Origin: an uncultured Bacteroidota bacterium
GTDB taxonomy: Bacteria; Bacteroidota; Bacteroidia; B-17B0; Aurantibacillaceae
Assembly: GCA_937873155.1 (NCBI GenBank)
Contig: CALMVZ010000035.1
Location: 62,001 to 126,000 of the forward strand
Length of the DNA stretch: 64,000 nt
Direction of reading: 5' to 3'
This document shows, one piece after another, positions 8,065 through 16,312 of this stretch (position 1 is the first letter of the stretch; each line of letters starts with the position of its first letter). Both the position numbers and the translations under genes were made by a program. The notes under the pieces were generated by a model. That model was given only the letters and a program-made list of their open reading frames with translations. It did no database searches and was not told the DNA's origin.

Positions 8065-9543
8065 ATGAAACCGTCAATACCCAGAGGCACAAGAGATTTT
8101 GGTCCTGCAGAAATGCAGAAACGGAATTATATTTTCTCAATCCTCCGTCGGAATTTTGAATTGTTCGGGTACGAGCCAATTGAAACTCCGACAATGGAGA
8201 AAGCCGAAACTTTGCTCGGAAAATATGGAGAGGAAGGCGATAAATTAGTTTTTAGAATTTTGGATTCAGGAAATTTTTGGGATTCAGTTAAAGATACTCC
8301 TTTTGAAAATGATTACATCTCAAAAAGAATAAAACAAAAAGAACTAATTAACATTCCTCAATCTGAAATGACTCAAGTTCAAAAAGATGAGTTTAATAGA
8401 TTATTAGGATATTTTACAGCTACTAATAGAATAAGCGTTCAAATCGCTGGTCATATATCCGAAAAAGCATTGCGTTACGACTTAACAGTTCCATTTGCGC
8501 GTTACGTTGTTATGAATCAACATAACCTGGCATTTCCTTTCAAGCGTTACCAGATACAGCCGGTTTGGAGAGCTGACCGTCCGCAAAAAGGACGCTACAG
8601 GGAATTTTATCAATGTGATGCGGATATTATCGGCAGTGATTCGTTAATTAATGAATTGGATCTTATTTCATTAATTGATAAATCATTCTCTGAATTAAAA
8701 ATCCCTGTATTAGTAAAATTCAACAACCGTAAAATATTAAGCGCGATCGCCGAAATTATCGACGCGAAAGATAAGATCGTTGATATCACAATTGCAATAG
8801 ACAAGTTAGATAAGATCGGGAAAGACGGCGTTGTAAAAGAACTGACTGAAAAAGGAATTGATGCTTCAGCGATTCAAAAACTCACCCCCCTATTTGATTT
8901 TAAAGGAAGTAATACCGATAAAGTAAAAACTTTAAAAACTTTTGTTGGGGAGAATACAATTGGTAAAAAAGGAATTGAAGAAATAGAATATTTATTAAAC
9001 AATTCAAAGGCTGCTCATGCGACAATTGAATTAGATATCACACTTGCCCGCGGATTAAATTATTACACCGGAACCATTTTTGAAGTAAAAGCAAACGCAG
9101 GAACTTTCACGCCAAGTATTCTGGGTGGCGGTCGATACGATGACCTTACCGGAATCTTCGGTCTGCCTAACATGAGCGGTGTTGGAATTTCTTTTGGCGT
9201 TGATCGCATTTATGATGTGATGGAAGAATTGAACCTTTTTCCTGAAAGTATCAGTAAAACTTCTTCAACAAAATTATTATTCGCGCATTTTGATGAAAGC
9301 AACCGCGATCATTGTATCCCACTGGCAAACGAATTAAGAAAAAATAATATTTCCTGTGAAGTGTATCCTGACATTGTAAAAAAGGTAGCGAAGCAATTTG
9401 ATTACGCTAATAAAAAGAATATTCCTTTTGTGTGTGTAGTTGGAAGTAATGAAATGCAGAACAAACGCTACATGTTAAAAGATATGTCGAAAGGAACGCA
9501 GGAAGAAATGAGTTTAGAAGATATAATTAAGAAATTGAAATAA
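8065..9543 (+). CDS. hisS: Histidyl-tRNA synthetase with an enlarged insertion
   Basis: A 492-residue class II synthetase that charges tRNA-His. Motif 1 lies in the N-terminal region (FGYEPIETPTME). Motif 2 is near residue 175 (RYQIQPVWRADRPQKGRYREFYQCD). The HisRS-specific loop is LDITLARGLNYYTGTIFEV, and motif 3 is GGGRYDDLTGIFG with GVGISFGVDRI. An anticodon-binding domain forms the last 90 or so residues. At 492 residues it is longer than typical bacterial HisRS (about 420-460). The extra length lies between RILDSGN (residue 70) and ISEKALRYDLT (131), a stretch of about 60 residues. From memory the family has roughly half that there. The reading frame is intact, so this is an insertion and not a frameshift. 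Confidence 0.97.
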   Translation: MKPSIPRGTRDFGPAEMQKRNYIFSILRRNFELFGYEPIETPTMEKAETLLGKYGEEGDKLVFRILDSGNFWDSVKDTPFENDYISKRIKQKELINIPQSEMTQVQKDEFNRLLGYFTATNRISVQIAGHISEKALRYDLTVPFARYVVMNQHNLAFPFKRYQIQPVWRADRPQKGRYREFYQCDADIIGSDSLINELDLISLIDKSFSELKIPVLVKFNNRKILSAIAEIIDAKDKIVDITIAIDKLDKIGKDGVVKELTEKGIDASAIQKLTPLFDFKGSNTDKVKTLKTFVGENTIGKKGIEEIEYLLNNSKAAHATIELDITLARGLNYYTGTIFEVKANAGTFTPSILGGGRYDDLTGIFGLPNMSGVGISFGVDRIYDVMEELNLFPESISKTSSTKLLFAHFDESNRDHCIPLANELRKNNISCEVYPDIVKKVAKQFDYANKKNIPFVCVVGSNEMQNKRYMLKDMSKGTQEEMSLEDIIKKLK

Positions 9544-9547
9544 TGTC

Positions 9548-9614
9548 GGACCCCTTCGGGGTCCAATGTTTATAGAAAATATTTTTTTACAAACCTGCGA
9601 CCCTAAAGGGGTCG
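9548..9614. repeat. Pair of related GGACCCC / CGACCC hairpins before lhgO
   Basis: GGACCCC / GGGGTCC (9548-9564) and CGACCC / GGGTCG (9598-9614) are two short hairpins with related arms separated by 33 AT-rich bases. They fill the hisS-lhgO gap. The first may help end hisS transcription. Similar GACCCC palindromes are scattered in Bacteroidota intergenic DNA. Confidence 0.6.
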
Positions 9615-9628
9615 AACAGAAGAAAAGC

Positions 9629-10849
9629 ATGAGTACAAACAAATACGATATTATAGTTGTCGGCGGCGGAATTGTTGGATTAGCTACCGCTTACAAACTC
9701 TCTTTAAAAGTTCCGAATAAAACAATTCTTGTCCTTGAAAAAGAAAAAGAAGTCGCAGCACATCAAACAGGACATAACTCTGGTGTAATTCACTCCGGAA
9801 TTTATTACAAGCCCGGATCTTATAAAGCAGTGAAATGTGTTGAAGGAAGACGGGAATTAGTTCAGTTCGTTAAAGAACATAACATCCGGCACGACATTTG
9901 CGGAAAAATTATTGTTGCTACACACGAAAGTGAATTAGCACACATGAATAAAGTTTTCAATAATGGCATTGCAAATGATGTTGAAGGCATTGAGATGATT
10001 GATGCGAAAAAGATAAAAGAGATAGAACCTTATTGTGAAGGTATCTCCGGGATCTGGGTTCCATGTACCGGAATCATTGATTACACAGATGTTGCCAGAA
10101 AATATGTTGAATTGATCCATTCAAAAAATAACGGAAGCAAAGTTTTAACCGGACAAGAAGTAAAATCATTCGATAAAAAAGGAACTATTACTGAGGTAAA
10201 AACCCAGAACGCCACTTACGAAGGAAATTTTATTATCACATGCGCGGGATTACAGGCTGACCGCATTGCAAAAAAAGAAGGACAAAAAAGTGAAGCAGAG
10301 ATCATTGGTTTCCGCGGCGATTATTATGACCTGACTGATAAAGGAAGAAATAAAGTGAAGAATTTAATTTACCCTGTTCCGAATCCTAAATTCCCGTTCT
10401 TAGGTGTACATTTTACACGAATGATAAAAGGCGGTGTTGAGTGCGGACCGAATGCAGTTTTTGTTTTCGACCGTGAAGGTTATAGTAAAACTGCTTTCAG
10501 TGTAAGAGATACTGCTGCTGCATTTGGATTTAAAGGTACATGGAAGTTTTTTGGTAAGCATTGGAAATTCGGATTGGATGAATACCGCGGGGCATTCAGT
10601 AAAACCTATTTCTTAAAACGTTTACGTAAACTCATTCCTACTCTTCAAATGGATGATATAGTTAGTGCACGTTGTGGTATCCGTGCAATGGCGTTAGGAC
10701 CTGAAGGCGAAATGCTGGATGATTTTAAAATTGAAAAGCATGGTAACGCTATGCACGTGATCAATTCACCGTCGCCGGCTGCAACCGCGTCTTTAGCTTA
10801 TGGAAACGAAATTGCCCAACAAGCTGTTGATTATTTCAACCTGAAATAA
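9629..10849 (+). CDS. lhgO: L-2-hydroxyglutarate oxidase
   Basis: A 406-residue FAD-dependent oxidoreductase of the DAO family that oxidises L-2-hydroxyglutarate to 2-oxoglutarate, a metabolite-repair step. A Rossmann FAD-binding motif opens the protein (DIIVVGGGIVGLATAYKL). The LhgO/YgaF signature HQTGHNSGVIHSGIYYKPGS follows near residue 45, and CGIRAMALGPEG lies near the C-terminus. The frame stays open upstream to an ATG at 9566, but those 21 codons come from the hairpin-rich spacer and would place a foreign leader before the FAD motif. The ATG at 9629, preceded by the A/G-rich AGAAGAAAAG, is therefore chosen. A hairpin terminator follows. Confidence 0.93.
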   Translation: MSTNKYDIIVVGGGIVGLATAYKLSLKVPNKTILVLEKEKEVAAHQTGHNSGVIHSGIYYKPGSYKAVKCVEGRRELVQFVKEHNIRHDICGKIIVATHESELAHMNKVFNNGIANDVEGIEMIDAKKIKEIEPYCEGISGIWVPCTGIIDYTDVARKYVELIHSKNNGSKVLTGQEVKSFDKKGTITEVKTQNATYEGNFIITCAGLQADRIAKKEGQKSEAEIIGFRGDYYDLTDKGRNKVKNLIYPVPNPKFPFLGVHFTRMIKGGVECGPNAVFVFDREGYSKTAFSVRDTAAAFGFKGTWKFFGKHWKFGLDEYRGAFSKTYFLKRLRKLIPTLQMDDIVSARCGIRAMALGPEGEMLDDFKIEKHGNAMHVINSPSPAATASLAYGNEIAQQAVDYFNLK

Positions 10850-10850
10850 A

Positions 10851-10877
10851 AAACCCGGATCATTTGTCCGGGTTTTA
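10851..10877. terminator. Bidirectional terminator after lhgO
   Basis: The stem CCCGGA / TCCGGG (10854-10859 / 10867-10872) is flanked by A and T runs on both sides. It can serve lhgO on the plus strand and the small minus-strand gene at 10886. Confidence 0.8.
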
Positions 10878-10885
10878 AAATCTGA

Positions 10886-11035
10886 TTACATTACAACTAC
10901 CGCGTCAGGATATTTTGCTTTCCAATTTTTTAAGGATTGTTCATTGCGAACCATAATAATGGTCCTTTTATCTATACGCAGCTTAACAAGATATTCTTGT
11001 TTGCTGATGTCGATCTTTTTGGCTGAAGCTCTCAT
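10886..11035 (-). CDS. Small basic protein of 49 residues, unknown function
   Basis: The minus strand encodes 49 residues from an ATG at 11035, starting MRASAKKIDISKQEYLVKL and ending in KYPDAVVVM. It has no signal peptide or membrane segment. The start is preceded by AGAGGAGGAAAGAA, a full GGAGG Shine-Dalgarno sequence, which is rare in this phylum and in this window. The hairpin at 10851-10877 provides a terminator in this direction. Together these argue for a real translated gene, although no family is recognised. It is short, so chance cannot be fully excluded. Confidence 0.6.
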   Translation of the reverse strand: MRASAKKIDISKQEYLVKLRIDKRTIIMVRNEQSLKNWKAKYPDAVVVM

Positions 11036-11240
11036 TTTCTTTCCTCCTCTATTCTTATTTAAATTCTATATAAAGAACGCAAAAAACGGGCAATTCTTAC
11101 GGTAGGTAGATGTTATTATCTGTTAAATACGGTAAAACCATGGTAAACAGTAGATTGAATGGCTTTTGCTGTCGATGACTTTTTGTCTTCATTTATAAGT
11201 TTCACGCTTTTCTGCCATAAAATTCAGTAAAGCATAAAAA

Positions 11241-11264
11241 AGCCCCTCCATAGCTGAAGGGGCT
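11241..11264 (-). terminator. Terminator of the T9SS-sorted protein gene
   Basis: The stem AGCCCCT / AGGGGCT, with six T following on the minus strand, lies 20 bases after the stop at 11284. Confidence 0.85.
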
Positions 11265-11283
11265 GAATATTATTAAAAACCTA

Positions 11284-12273
11284 TTATTCAGAGATCACTA
11301 AAGACTTTTGACCTATACCCTCTTTGGCTTTTACACGTATCGAATAAACACCTTTTGAAAGTGTAGATGTAATTACCGAAGATGAATTCTCAGATGAGGC
11401 AACAGTTCTGCCAAGCATATCAATCACCTCAATTGAAATTGGTACTTCTTTGTTTTCTAAAAAAACATTAACATGATCTGAAGCCGGATTCGGATACACA
11501 ATAAAATCTGCACTTGCTGTTGAGTGCTCTTTTATACCAACCGAAAAGGCAGCAAAACTAATACGTATATCCGGAGGGTTAGATGTGCTATAACTTACCT
11601 CCAAAATCGGAAGCTTTGTTAAACTACTAAAATATCTGTATTGCCTTTCTACCATAACAGAAGTATTTGTGCCTTGGGTTACACTAAGACTGAAAACTTC
11701 AACAACCTGAAGACAATTTGGATGTACAATACTTCCCGGAAGGATTACAGTTCCTGTTCCTGTAGCCGTATAACTAAAAGTACCATTCAATGTAACAGTA
11801 GAAGTTGGACTAATTTCAGTACCTGAAAAAGAATCGAAATTTGTACTTGCATAAGCTACCGGCCAGTTATGTCTGATTATTGTATTAGATAATGATCCAA
11901 CTGTAGGGCCTGAACTTTGGTAGCCTCCCAGATATTCCATAGTCGAAGCGGTTCCTCCCCAGAATTCAGCATCACCCGGTTGCGTGCTTAATGACTGGGA
12001 TAAAGTAGCTGACGGATAAAAAACTGCTCCGGGAGCTGAAGATGGGGGCATAAAAGTTGTGGTTTCGGTAAATGTGCCTGCAATAAAGGATGAGAAATTC
12101 CAAAGTTGCGAAGTGCCTGTGGATTTAGGAACAACTCCTAATGAATCATATTGACGGTGGGTCCAAGAATCACCTGCCACAGGTTCATGCGCTGCCTTTG
12201 TTAAAATTAATTGCGCATGCACAGACAACGAAAAAGTTGAAGCAAATAAAATTAAAATGTAAAGTTTTTTCAT
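11284..12273 (-). CDS. Secreted protein with T9SS type A sorting domain
   Basis: A 329-residue protein that begins with a Sec signal peptide (MKKLYILILFASTFSLSVHA). The middle region of about 220 residues is rich in Thr, Ser and Gly, with no domain I recognise. The C-terminal 75 residues form a type A sorting domain: FIVYPNPASDHVNVFL, then IEVIDMLGRTV, then LSKGVYSIRV. Such domains send proteins through the type IX secretion system to the cell surface or medium and are usually cleaved. Another ATG lies two codons upstream (12279); the start giving the usual MKK signal is preferred. It is monocistronic, with its own terminator. Export is confident; function is unknown. Confidence 0.88.
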   Translation of the reverse strand: MKKLYILILFASTFSLSVHAQLILTKAAHEPVAGDSWTHRQYDSLGVVPKSTGTSQLWNFSSFIAGTFTETTTFMPPSSAPGAVFYPSATLSQSLSTQPGDAEFWGGTASTMEYLGGYQSSGPTVGSLSNTIIRHNWPVAYASTNFDSFSGTEISPTSTVTLNGTFSYTATGTGTVILPGSIVHPNCLQVVEVFSLSVTQGTNTSVMVERQYRYFSSLTKLPILEVSYSTSNPPDIRISFAAFSVGIKEHSTASADFIVYPNPASDHVNVFLENKEVPISIEVIDMLGRTVASSENSSSVITSTLSKGVYSIRVKAKEGIGQKSLVISE

Positions 12274-12332
12274 AAGCATATGTTTTTAATTGGTTAATCA
12301 AATGTATAAAAAAACGGAATATCTCCTAATGA

Positions 12333-12362
12333 AAAAAGCCCCTCTTTTCTGAAGGGCTTTCG
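12333..12362 (-). terminator. Terminator of efp
   Basis: The stem AAGCCC / GGGCTT (12336-12341 / 12354-12359), extended by G-C pairs, is followed by a T run on the minus strand. It lies 18 bases after the efp stop. Confidence 0.75.
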
Positions 12363-12376
12363 TTAAATCTTTAGTA

Positions 12377-12943
12377 TTATTTCTTAATTCTCTCTACGTA
12401 TGCGCCTGTTCTTGTATCCACTTTAACCCAGTCGCCTTCGTTCAGGAATAAAGGAACCATTACTTCTGTTCCTGAATCGATCTTCGCCGGTTTTAATGTG
12501 TTGGTTGCAGTATCACCTTTTACTCCCGGTTCTGCATATGTAATTTGTGCTTCAACAAAAGTCGGTGCTTCAGCTAAGATAACGTTGTCTCCTTCTTCAA
12601 ACACAACTTTCACTTCCATTCCTTCTTTCAGGAATTTTGCGCCATCCCCGAATAACATCATAGGTACGTGCATTTGCTCGTAATTCTCAGTATCCATAAC
12701 AACAGCAAATTCTCCTTCAGGATAAATGAACTGCATCATTTTATATTCTACACGTACAATGTCAACCAGTTCGCCACTACGGAAACGGTTCTCCATTTGT
12801 TTTCCTGTTTTAAGGTTACGCATTTTTGCCTGGTAAAAAGCACGTAAGTTCCCCGGAGTACGATGTTGGTATTCCATGATCTGCATTAATTCACCGTTAA
12901 ACCTGATAACTGATCCTACGTTGATGTCGCCTGTGTCTGCCAT
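12377..12943 (-). CDS. efp: Translation elongation factor P with asparagine at the tip
   Basis: A 188-residue EF-P with the standard three-domain length. It relieves ribosome stalling at polyproline stretches by binding near the peptidyl-tRNA. The N-terminal KOW-like domain has the tip loop QHRTPGNLRAFYQAK, and two OB-fold domains follow (MVPLFLNEGDWVKVDTRTG near the C-terminus). Aligned with E. coli EF-P (KPGKGQAF), the position that is beta-lysylated there is Asn32 here. Lysine, arginine and some other residues are known at this tip. This form is presumably unmodified or modified differently. The gene follows accA on the same strand, with an inverted repeat between them. Confidence 0.95.
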   Translation of the reverse strand: MADTGDINVGSVIRFNGELMQIMEYQHRTPGNLRAFYQAKMRNLKTGKQMENRFRSGELVDIVRVEYKMMQFIYPEGEFAVVMDTENYEQMHVPMMLFGDGAKFLKEGMEVKVVFEEGDNVILAEAPTFVEAQITYAEPGVKGDTATNTLKPAKIDSGTEVMVPLFLNEGDWVKVDTRTGAYVERIKK

Positions 12944-12988
12944 TTTGTTTTTATTTTAAAATTTAAAGATTCTGTTTTTTGTTTTGCT

Positions 12989-13011
12989 CAAGATTCGGTC
13001 TTTGAATCTTG
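12989..13011. repeat. Inverted repeat between accA and efp
   Basis: CAAGATTC / GAATCTTG is a perfect 8-base-pair stem with a 7-base loop, 20 bases after the accA stop. It lacks a strong T run, so it may be a weak terminator or processing site. Confidence 0.5.
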
Positions 13012-13030
13012 AATTTTAACTATTTGAATT

Positions 13031-13993
13031 TTACGCGTCCATCTCATGAACAACTCCCATCGCACTGAATTTTTCTATACGTTGGTTTATGCGTTCTTCA
13101 GGACTTAATTTTTTTAATGCATTTAAATGTTTGATGATCTCTTGCTTAACTGTTTCAAAAGTTTCAGTTTGATTGCGGTGCGCGCCTCCAACAGGTTCTT
13201 TTATCATACCATCGATCAATCCGTTCTTACTCATGTCATCTGCAGTTAATTTTAAAGCTGCTGCTGCAGTTTCCTTAAAGCTCCAGCTACGCCATAATAT
13301 CGATGAACATGATTCCGGAGAAATTACAGAATACCATGTATTCTCCAACATTAACACTTTATCGCCAATGCCGATTCCTAGCGCTCCTCCACTTGCTCCT
13401 TCTCCAATGATCACACAGATAACAGGAACCTTTAATTGCACCATCTCTAATAAATTTCTCGCGATCGCTTCACCTTGTCCACGCTCTTCCGCTTCTAATC
13501 CGGGATAAGCACCCGGTGTATCAATGAAAGTCACAATTGGTTTATTGAATTTCTCTGCAAGTTTCATTAAGCGTAATGCTTTACGGTAACCTTCAGGGTT
13601 TGCCATTCCGAAACGGCGGATCTGGCGCATTTTTGTGTTGATACCTTTTTGCTGACCAATGAACATAACGGTCTGCCCGTCTACGTCACCAAAACCTCCA
13701 ACCATAGCTTTATCGTCACCTACAGTGCGGTCGCCATGCAATTCCATGAATGTTTTGTTAGATACGTGATCAATATAAGCAAGTGTATAAGGTCTGTCTG
13801 GATGACGTGATACCTGAACACGCTGCCATGGAGTTAAGTTACTATATAATTCAACGATCTTCTCCTGTATTTTTCCTTCTAATTCTTTAATAGATTTAGA
13901 TAGATCGACTTTACTTTTTGTAGCCATCTCGCGGAGCTTTTCGAGCTCTTTCTCCATCTCCTCAACCGGCTTTTCAAAATCAAGATATGTCAT
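13031..13993 (-). CDS. accA: Acetyl-CoA carboxylase carboxyltransferase subunit alpha
   Basis: A 320-residue carboxyltransferase alpha subunit. With AccD it transfers CO2 from carboxybiotin to acetyl-CoA, making malonyl-CoA, the first committed step of fatty acid synthesis. The usual features are in order: an N-terminal coiled helix region, [37 protein letters not shown], the acyl-CoA-binding [27 protein letters not shown] and the oxyanion-type [12 protein letters not shown]. The length is normal. accD, accB and accC are not in this window. A candidate promoter lies 24 bases upstream. Confidence 0.98.
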   Translation of the reverse strand: MTYLDFEKPVEEMEKELEKLREMATKSKVDLSKSIKELEGKIQEKIVELYSNLTPWQRVQVSRHPDRPYTLAYIDHVSNKTFMELHGDRTVGDDKAMVGGFGDVDGQTVMFIGQQKGINTKMRQIRRFGMANPEGYRKALRLMKLAEKFNKPIVTFIDTPGAYPGLEAEERGQGEAIARNLLEMVQLKVPVICVIIGEGASGGALGIGIGDKVLMLENTWYSVISPESCSSILWRSWSFKETAAAALKLTADDMSKNGLIDGMIKEPVGGAHRNQTETFETVKQEIIKHLNALKKLSPEERINQRIEKFSAMGVVHEMDA

Positions 13994-14016
13994 GCGTTCT
14001 TAGTAAAATTAGCCTG

Positions 14017-14024
14017 CAAATATA
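14017..14024 (-). promoter_or_regulatory. Candidate -7 promoter element of accA
   Basis: The minus strand reads TATATTTG, an exact TAnnTTTG match, 24 bases before the accA start and in the common TATATTTGCAGG context. Confidence 0.5.
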
Positions 14025-14141
14025 AGCAAAAATAAATCAATGTAAATATTTGAAAATCAATAATTTAAACTTAAAATAATTTATTATTAAATTAGATTAA
14101 ACTTTGATACTATTAAAGGGTCTGACTATTAAATCTATAAC

Positions 14142-15581
14142 ATGAGAATATTTATTTTAACCATTTGCTTTATTTTTCTCTTTATTAGTCACACAGGTGT
14201 ATCGCAATGCCTGGTTCCGGTAAACTTTGTAAAGCAGAAAGATCTGCCGATGCCGTTTCCTACTATTCAGGCTAACATGACAGCCCACCGGGATACTACC
14301 CCCTCCAAACCCTATATGTACATCAGTGCAAAAGGAGGCGGTTTGATCGTTTATAATATTTCAAGTATTACAACGCCAACACAAGTAACTATAATTCCAA
14401 TCTCATCTTTCGGAAATTTACACGTAATGAATACAACACAAGCAGGAAATTATTTATATGTTGCTTTAGGCGATCATTTTAATGCTACATCACAAAAATC
14501 AGGAATGGCAATTGTAAATATCACAAATCCTGCAAGCCCTACTGTTACTTCTACTTATTCTTATACGGCTAATAGCGGTGCGGGGCACGTATGTGTTGAA
14601 GGAAACTACGCTTATCTTTCAGCGATGTTAAACGGGATCATAGTTCTTGATATAACAAATAAATCAAACATAATTTTTGTTTCTGTTTTCAAGCCTAGCG
14701 TAGATTTTCCTAAGCCAAGTCCGAACTCAAGTGAGCTGGCAAAAATTAATGTTCGCCAGGTTGTGGCAAAAAACAATGTGCTTTATGTTTCTTACGATGC
14801 AGGTGGTATCCGTATTGTGAACGCTACAAATAAATCTGCTTTAGTTGAGACCGGACAATATTCAAATCCTGCACTACTAACTCGTCCGCGTGCATATAAC
14901 AACTTAGTGTTACATGATACCTTGGTTTATTCAGCTTGTGATTATGCAGGAATGGAAGTCTTAAATGTAAAAGACACTTCTAACATCACGCAAACAGGTT
15001 GGTGGAACCCTTGGAACGCGCATTTACCTTCTAATACCTGGTTCAATAGCCCGGGTCATACTAACGAAATCGAGTTTGATCCGCTGTGTAAAATGTTGTT
15101 TATGACTGCCGGCCGAAGCGATGTAATGGCGGTTAGTGTTGCAAATCCTGCAATGCCCGATTCTTGCGCAAGATTTGGTTCGAATGCAGACAGTTTAGGG
15201 ACATGGGGACTCGGGCGGTATCAAAATCAATTGTACGTCGGTTATATTTTTGCAGGCGTTCCCTTCTATGCTAATTGGGGAGGAACGAAAATTCTGACCT
15301 ATAACAATACTTGCTTTACAGGAATTAGCGAATACAAAACAGAAGATAGTTTTACAGTATTTCCGAACCCCGCATCACAGGAATTATTTGTGAATGCAGA
15401 GAATGAAAAAGGATTCATTGAACTTAATACTACAATTGGTCAGACTGTTTTGCAACAATCAATTTCAAAAGGAAAAAATAAAATAAATATTGAATCACTG
15501 CCAACAGGTTCGTACTTCTACAAAATAAGATCTGTTGAAGGCAACTTAATTAAAAAAGGAAAATTAATTGTAACGGATTAA
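14142..15581 (+). CDS. Secreted LVIVD-repeat protein with T9SS type A sorting domain
   Basis: A 479-residue protein with a signal peptide (hydrophobic IFILTICFIFLFISHTGVS). About six LVIVD-type propeller repeats follow, each with a core such as LIVYNISSITTPTQV, MAIVNITNPASPTV, IIVLDITNKSNI, IRIVNATNKSALV or MEVLNVKDTSNI. LVIVD repeats are thought to form a beta-propeller at the cell surface. The C-terminus (FTVFPNPASQELFV, then GSYFYKIRS) is a type A T9SS sorting domain. Its stop codon overlaps that of the convergent response regulator gene by four bases, so the two share their 3' ends. The ligand or activity is unknown. Confidence 0.9.
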   Translation: MRIFILTICFIFLFISHTGVSQCLVPVNFVKQKDLPMPFPTIQANMTAHRDTTPSKPYMYISAKGGGLIVYNISSITTPTQVTIIPISSFGNLHVMNTTQAGNYLYVALGDHFNATSQKSGMAIVNITNPASPTVTSTYSYTANSGAGHVCVEGNYAYLSAMLNGIIVLDITNKSNIIFVSVFKPSVDFPKPSPNSSELAKINVRQVVAKNNVLYVSYDAGGIRIVNATNKSALVETGQYSNPALLTRPRAYNNLVLHDTLVYSACDYAGMEVLNVKDTSNITQTGWWNPWNAHLPSNTWFNSPGHTNEIEFDPLCKMLFMTAGRSDVMAVSVANPAMPDSCARFGSNADSLGTWGLGRYQNQLYVGYIFAGVPFYANWGGTKILTYNNTCFTGISEYKTEDSFTVFPNPASQELFVNAENEKGFIELNTTIGQTVLQQSISKGKNKINIESLPTGSYFYKIRSVEGNLIKKGKLIVTD

Positions 15582-16255
15582 TTAGAGAACAAAAAGTGAT
15601 TTGTTTCTAAAAGCTGATTTTTAACAGCGAACATAACTATACCGGCCGTGTTATTCACATCCAGTTTATTCATGATATTCTTACGGTGAGTATTTACAGT
15701 GTGTGTGCTTAAATTTAATTTATCGGCAATTTGTTTGTTAGATAAACCTTCAGCAATGTATTTAATGATCTCTATCTCACGTTCAGTAACATTAAAGCCT
15801 TCGCAGGAATAAGTTCTGATCATCGCTTTGCTTTCTGTGATCTCAGATGCTGAAGTTAAAACAGAAGAAACTTTTCCGCATAAAAAACGTTCGTTATTCA
15901 AAGTAGCAACAATGGCTTCAATGATCTCTTCCCTGTCACACTCTTTCAATAAATAACTGTTCACGCCTGAATTAAGCGCGCTGTTCATTTCATTTTTACT
16001 TAATGCTTCAGTAATAGCCAAAACTTTAAGGCTTTTATTTTTACGGCTTAATGACCTAAGATCAGAAGAAGTAAAATTGAAAGAATAAAAATCAAGGATC
16101 AAAATGTCCGGACAAAGTGAACAGATCTTTTTATTAAGATCATCAAGATCTGTAATAACAGATGGTAACAACTCGAAGCCTTTCAGACTGCTGATCAGTA
16201 ATTCAGCGCCTACACGGCTAAGGTAATTTTTATCGGCTATCAGGACTTTTGTCAA
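15578..16255 (-). CDS. LuxR/NarL-family response regulator, no partner kinase nearby
   Basis: A 225-residue two-domain regulator. The receiver domain (about 1-120) has Asp55 in PDILILDF as the likely phosphoacceptor, with Thr82 and Lys104 at the other conserved positions. Only one clear acidic residue (Asp8 in LIADKN) is seen where the family usually has two, so phosphorylation may be weak. A LuxR-type helix-turn-helix covers about 153-215 (VTEREIEIIKYIAEGLSNKQ, then STHTVNTHRKNIMNKLDV). It binds DNA and controls transcription of unknown targets. No histidine kinase is nearby. It lies 57 bases after rnz on the same strand and is probably the last gene of that operon. Confidence 0.93.
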   Translation of the reverse strand: MTKVLIADKNYLSRVGAELLISSLKGFELLPSVITDLDDLNKKICSLCPDILILDFYSFNFTSSDLRSLSRKNKSLKVLAITEALSKNEMNSALNSGVNSYLLKECDREEIIEAIVATLNNERFLCGKVSSVLTSASEITESKAMIRTYSCEGFNVTEREIEIIKYIAEGLSNKQIADKLNLSTHTVNTHRKNIMNKLDVNNTAGIVMFAVKNQLLETNHFLFSN

Positions 16256-16312
16256 AATTTCTTATTTAGACTTATTTTAAACAAAAATATAGAAGAATTC
16301 GGTATCTGCAAA

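Noticed and set aside
9566-9628. Upstream ATG extending lhgO by 21 residues
   Set aside because: The added residues come from the hairpin spacer and precede the FAD-binding motif that should be near the N-terminus.
11100-11200. A 31-codon minus-strand frame starting MKTKSHRQQKPF
   Set aside because: Too short, no ribosome binding site or recognisable sequence, and no terminator of its own. Chance is a sufficient explanation.
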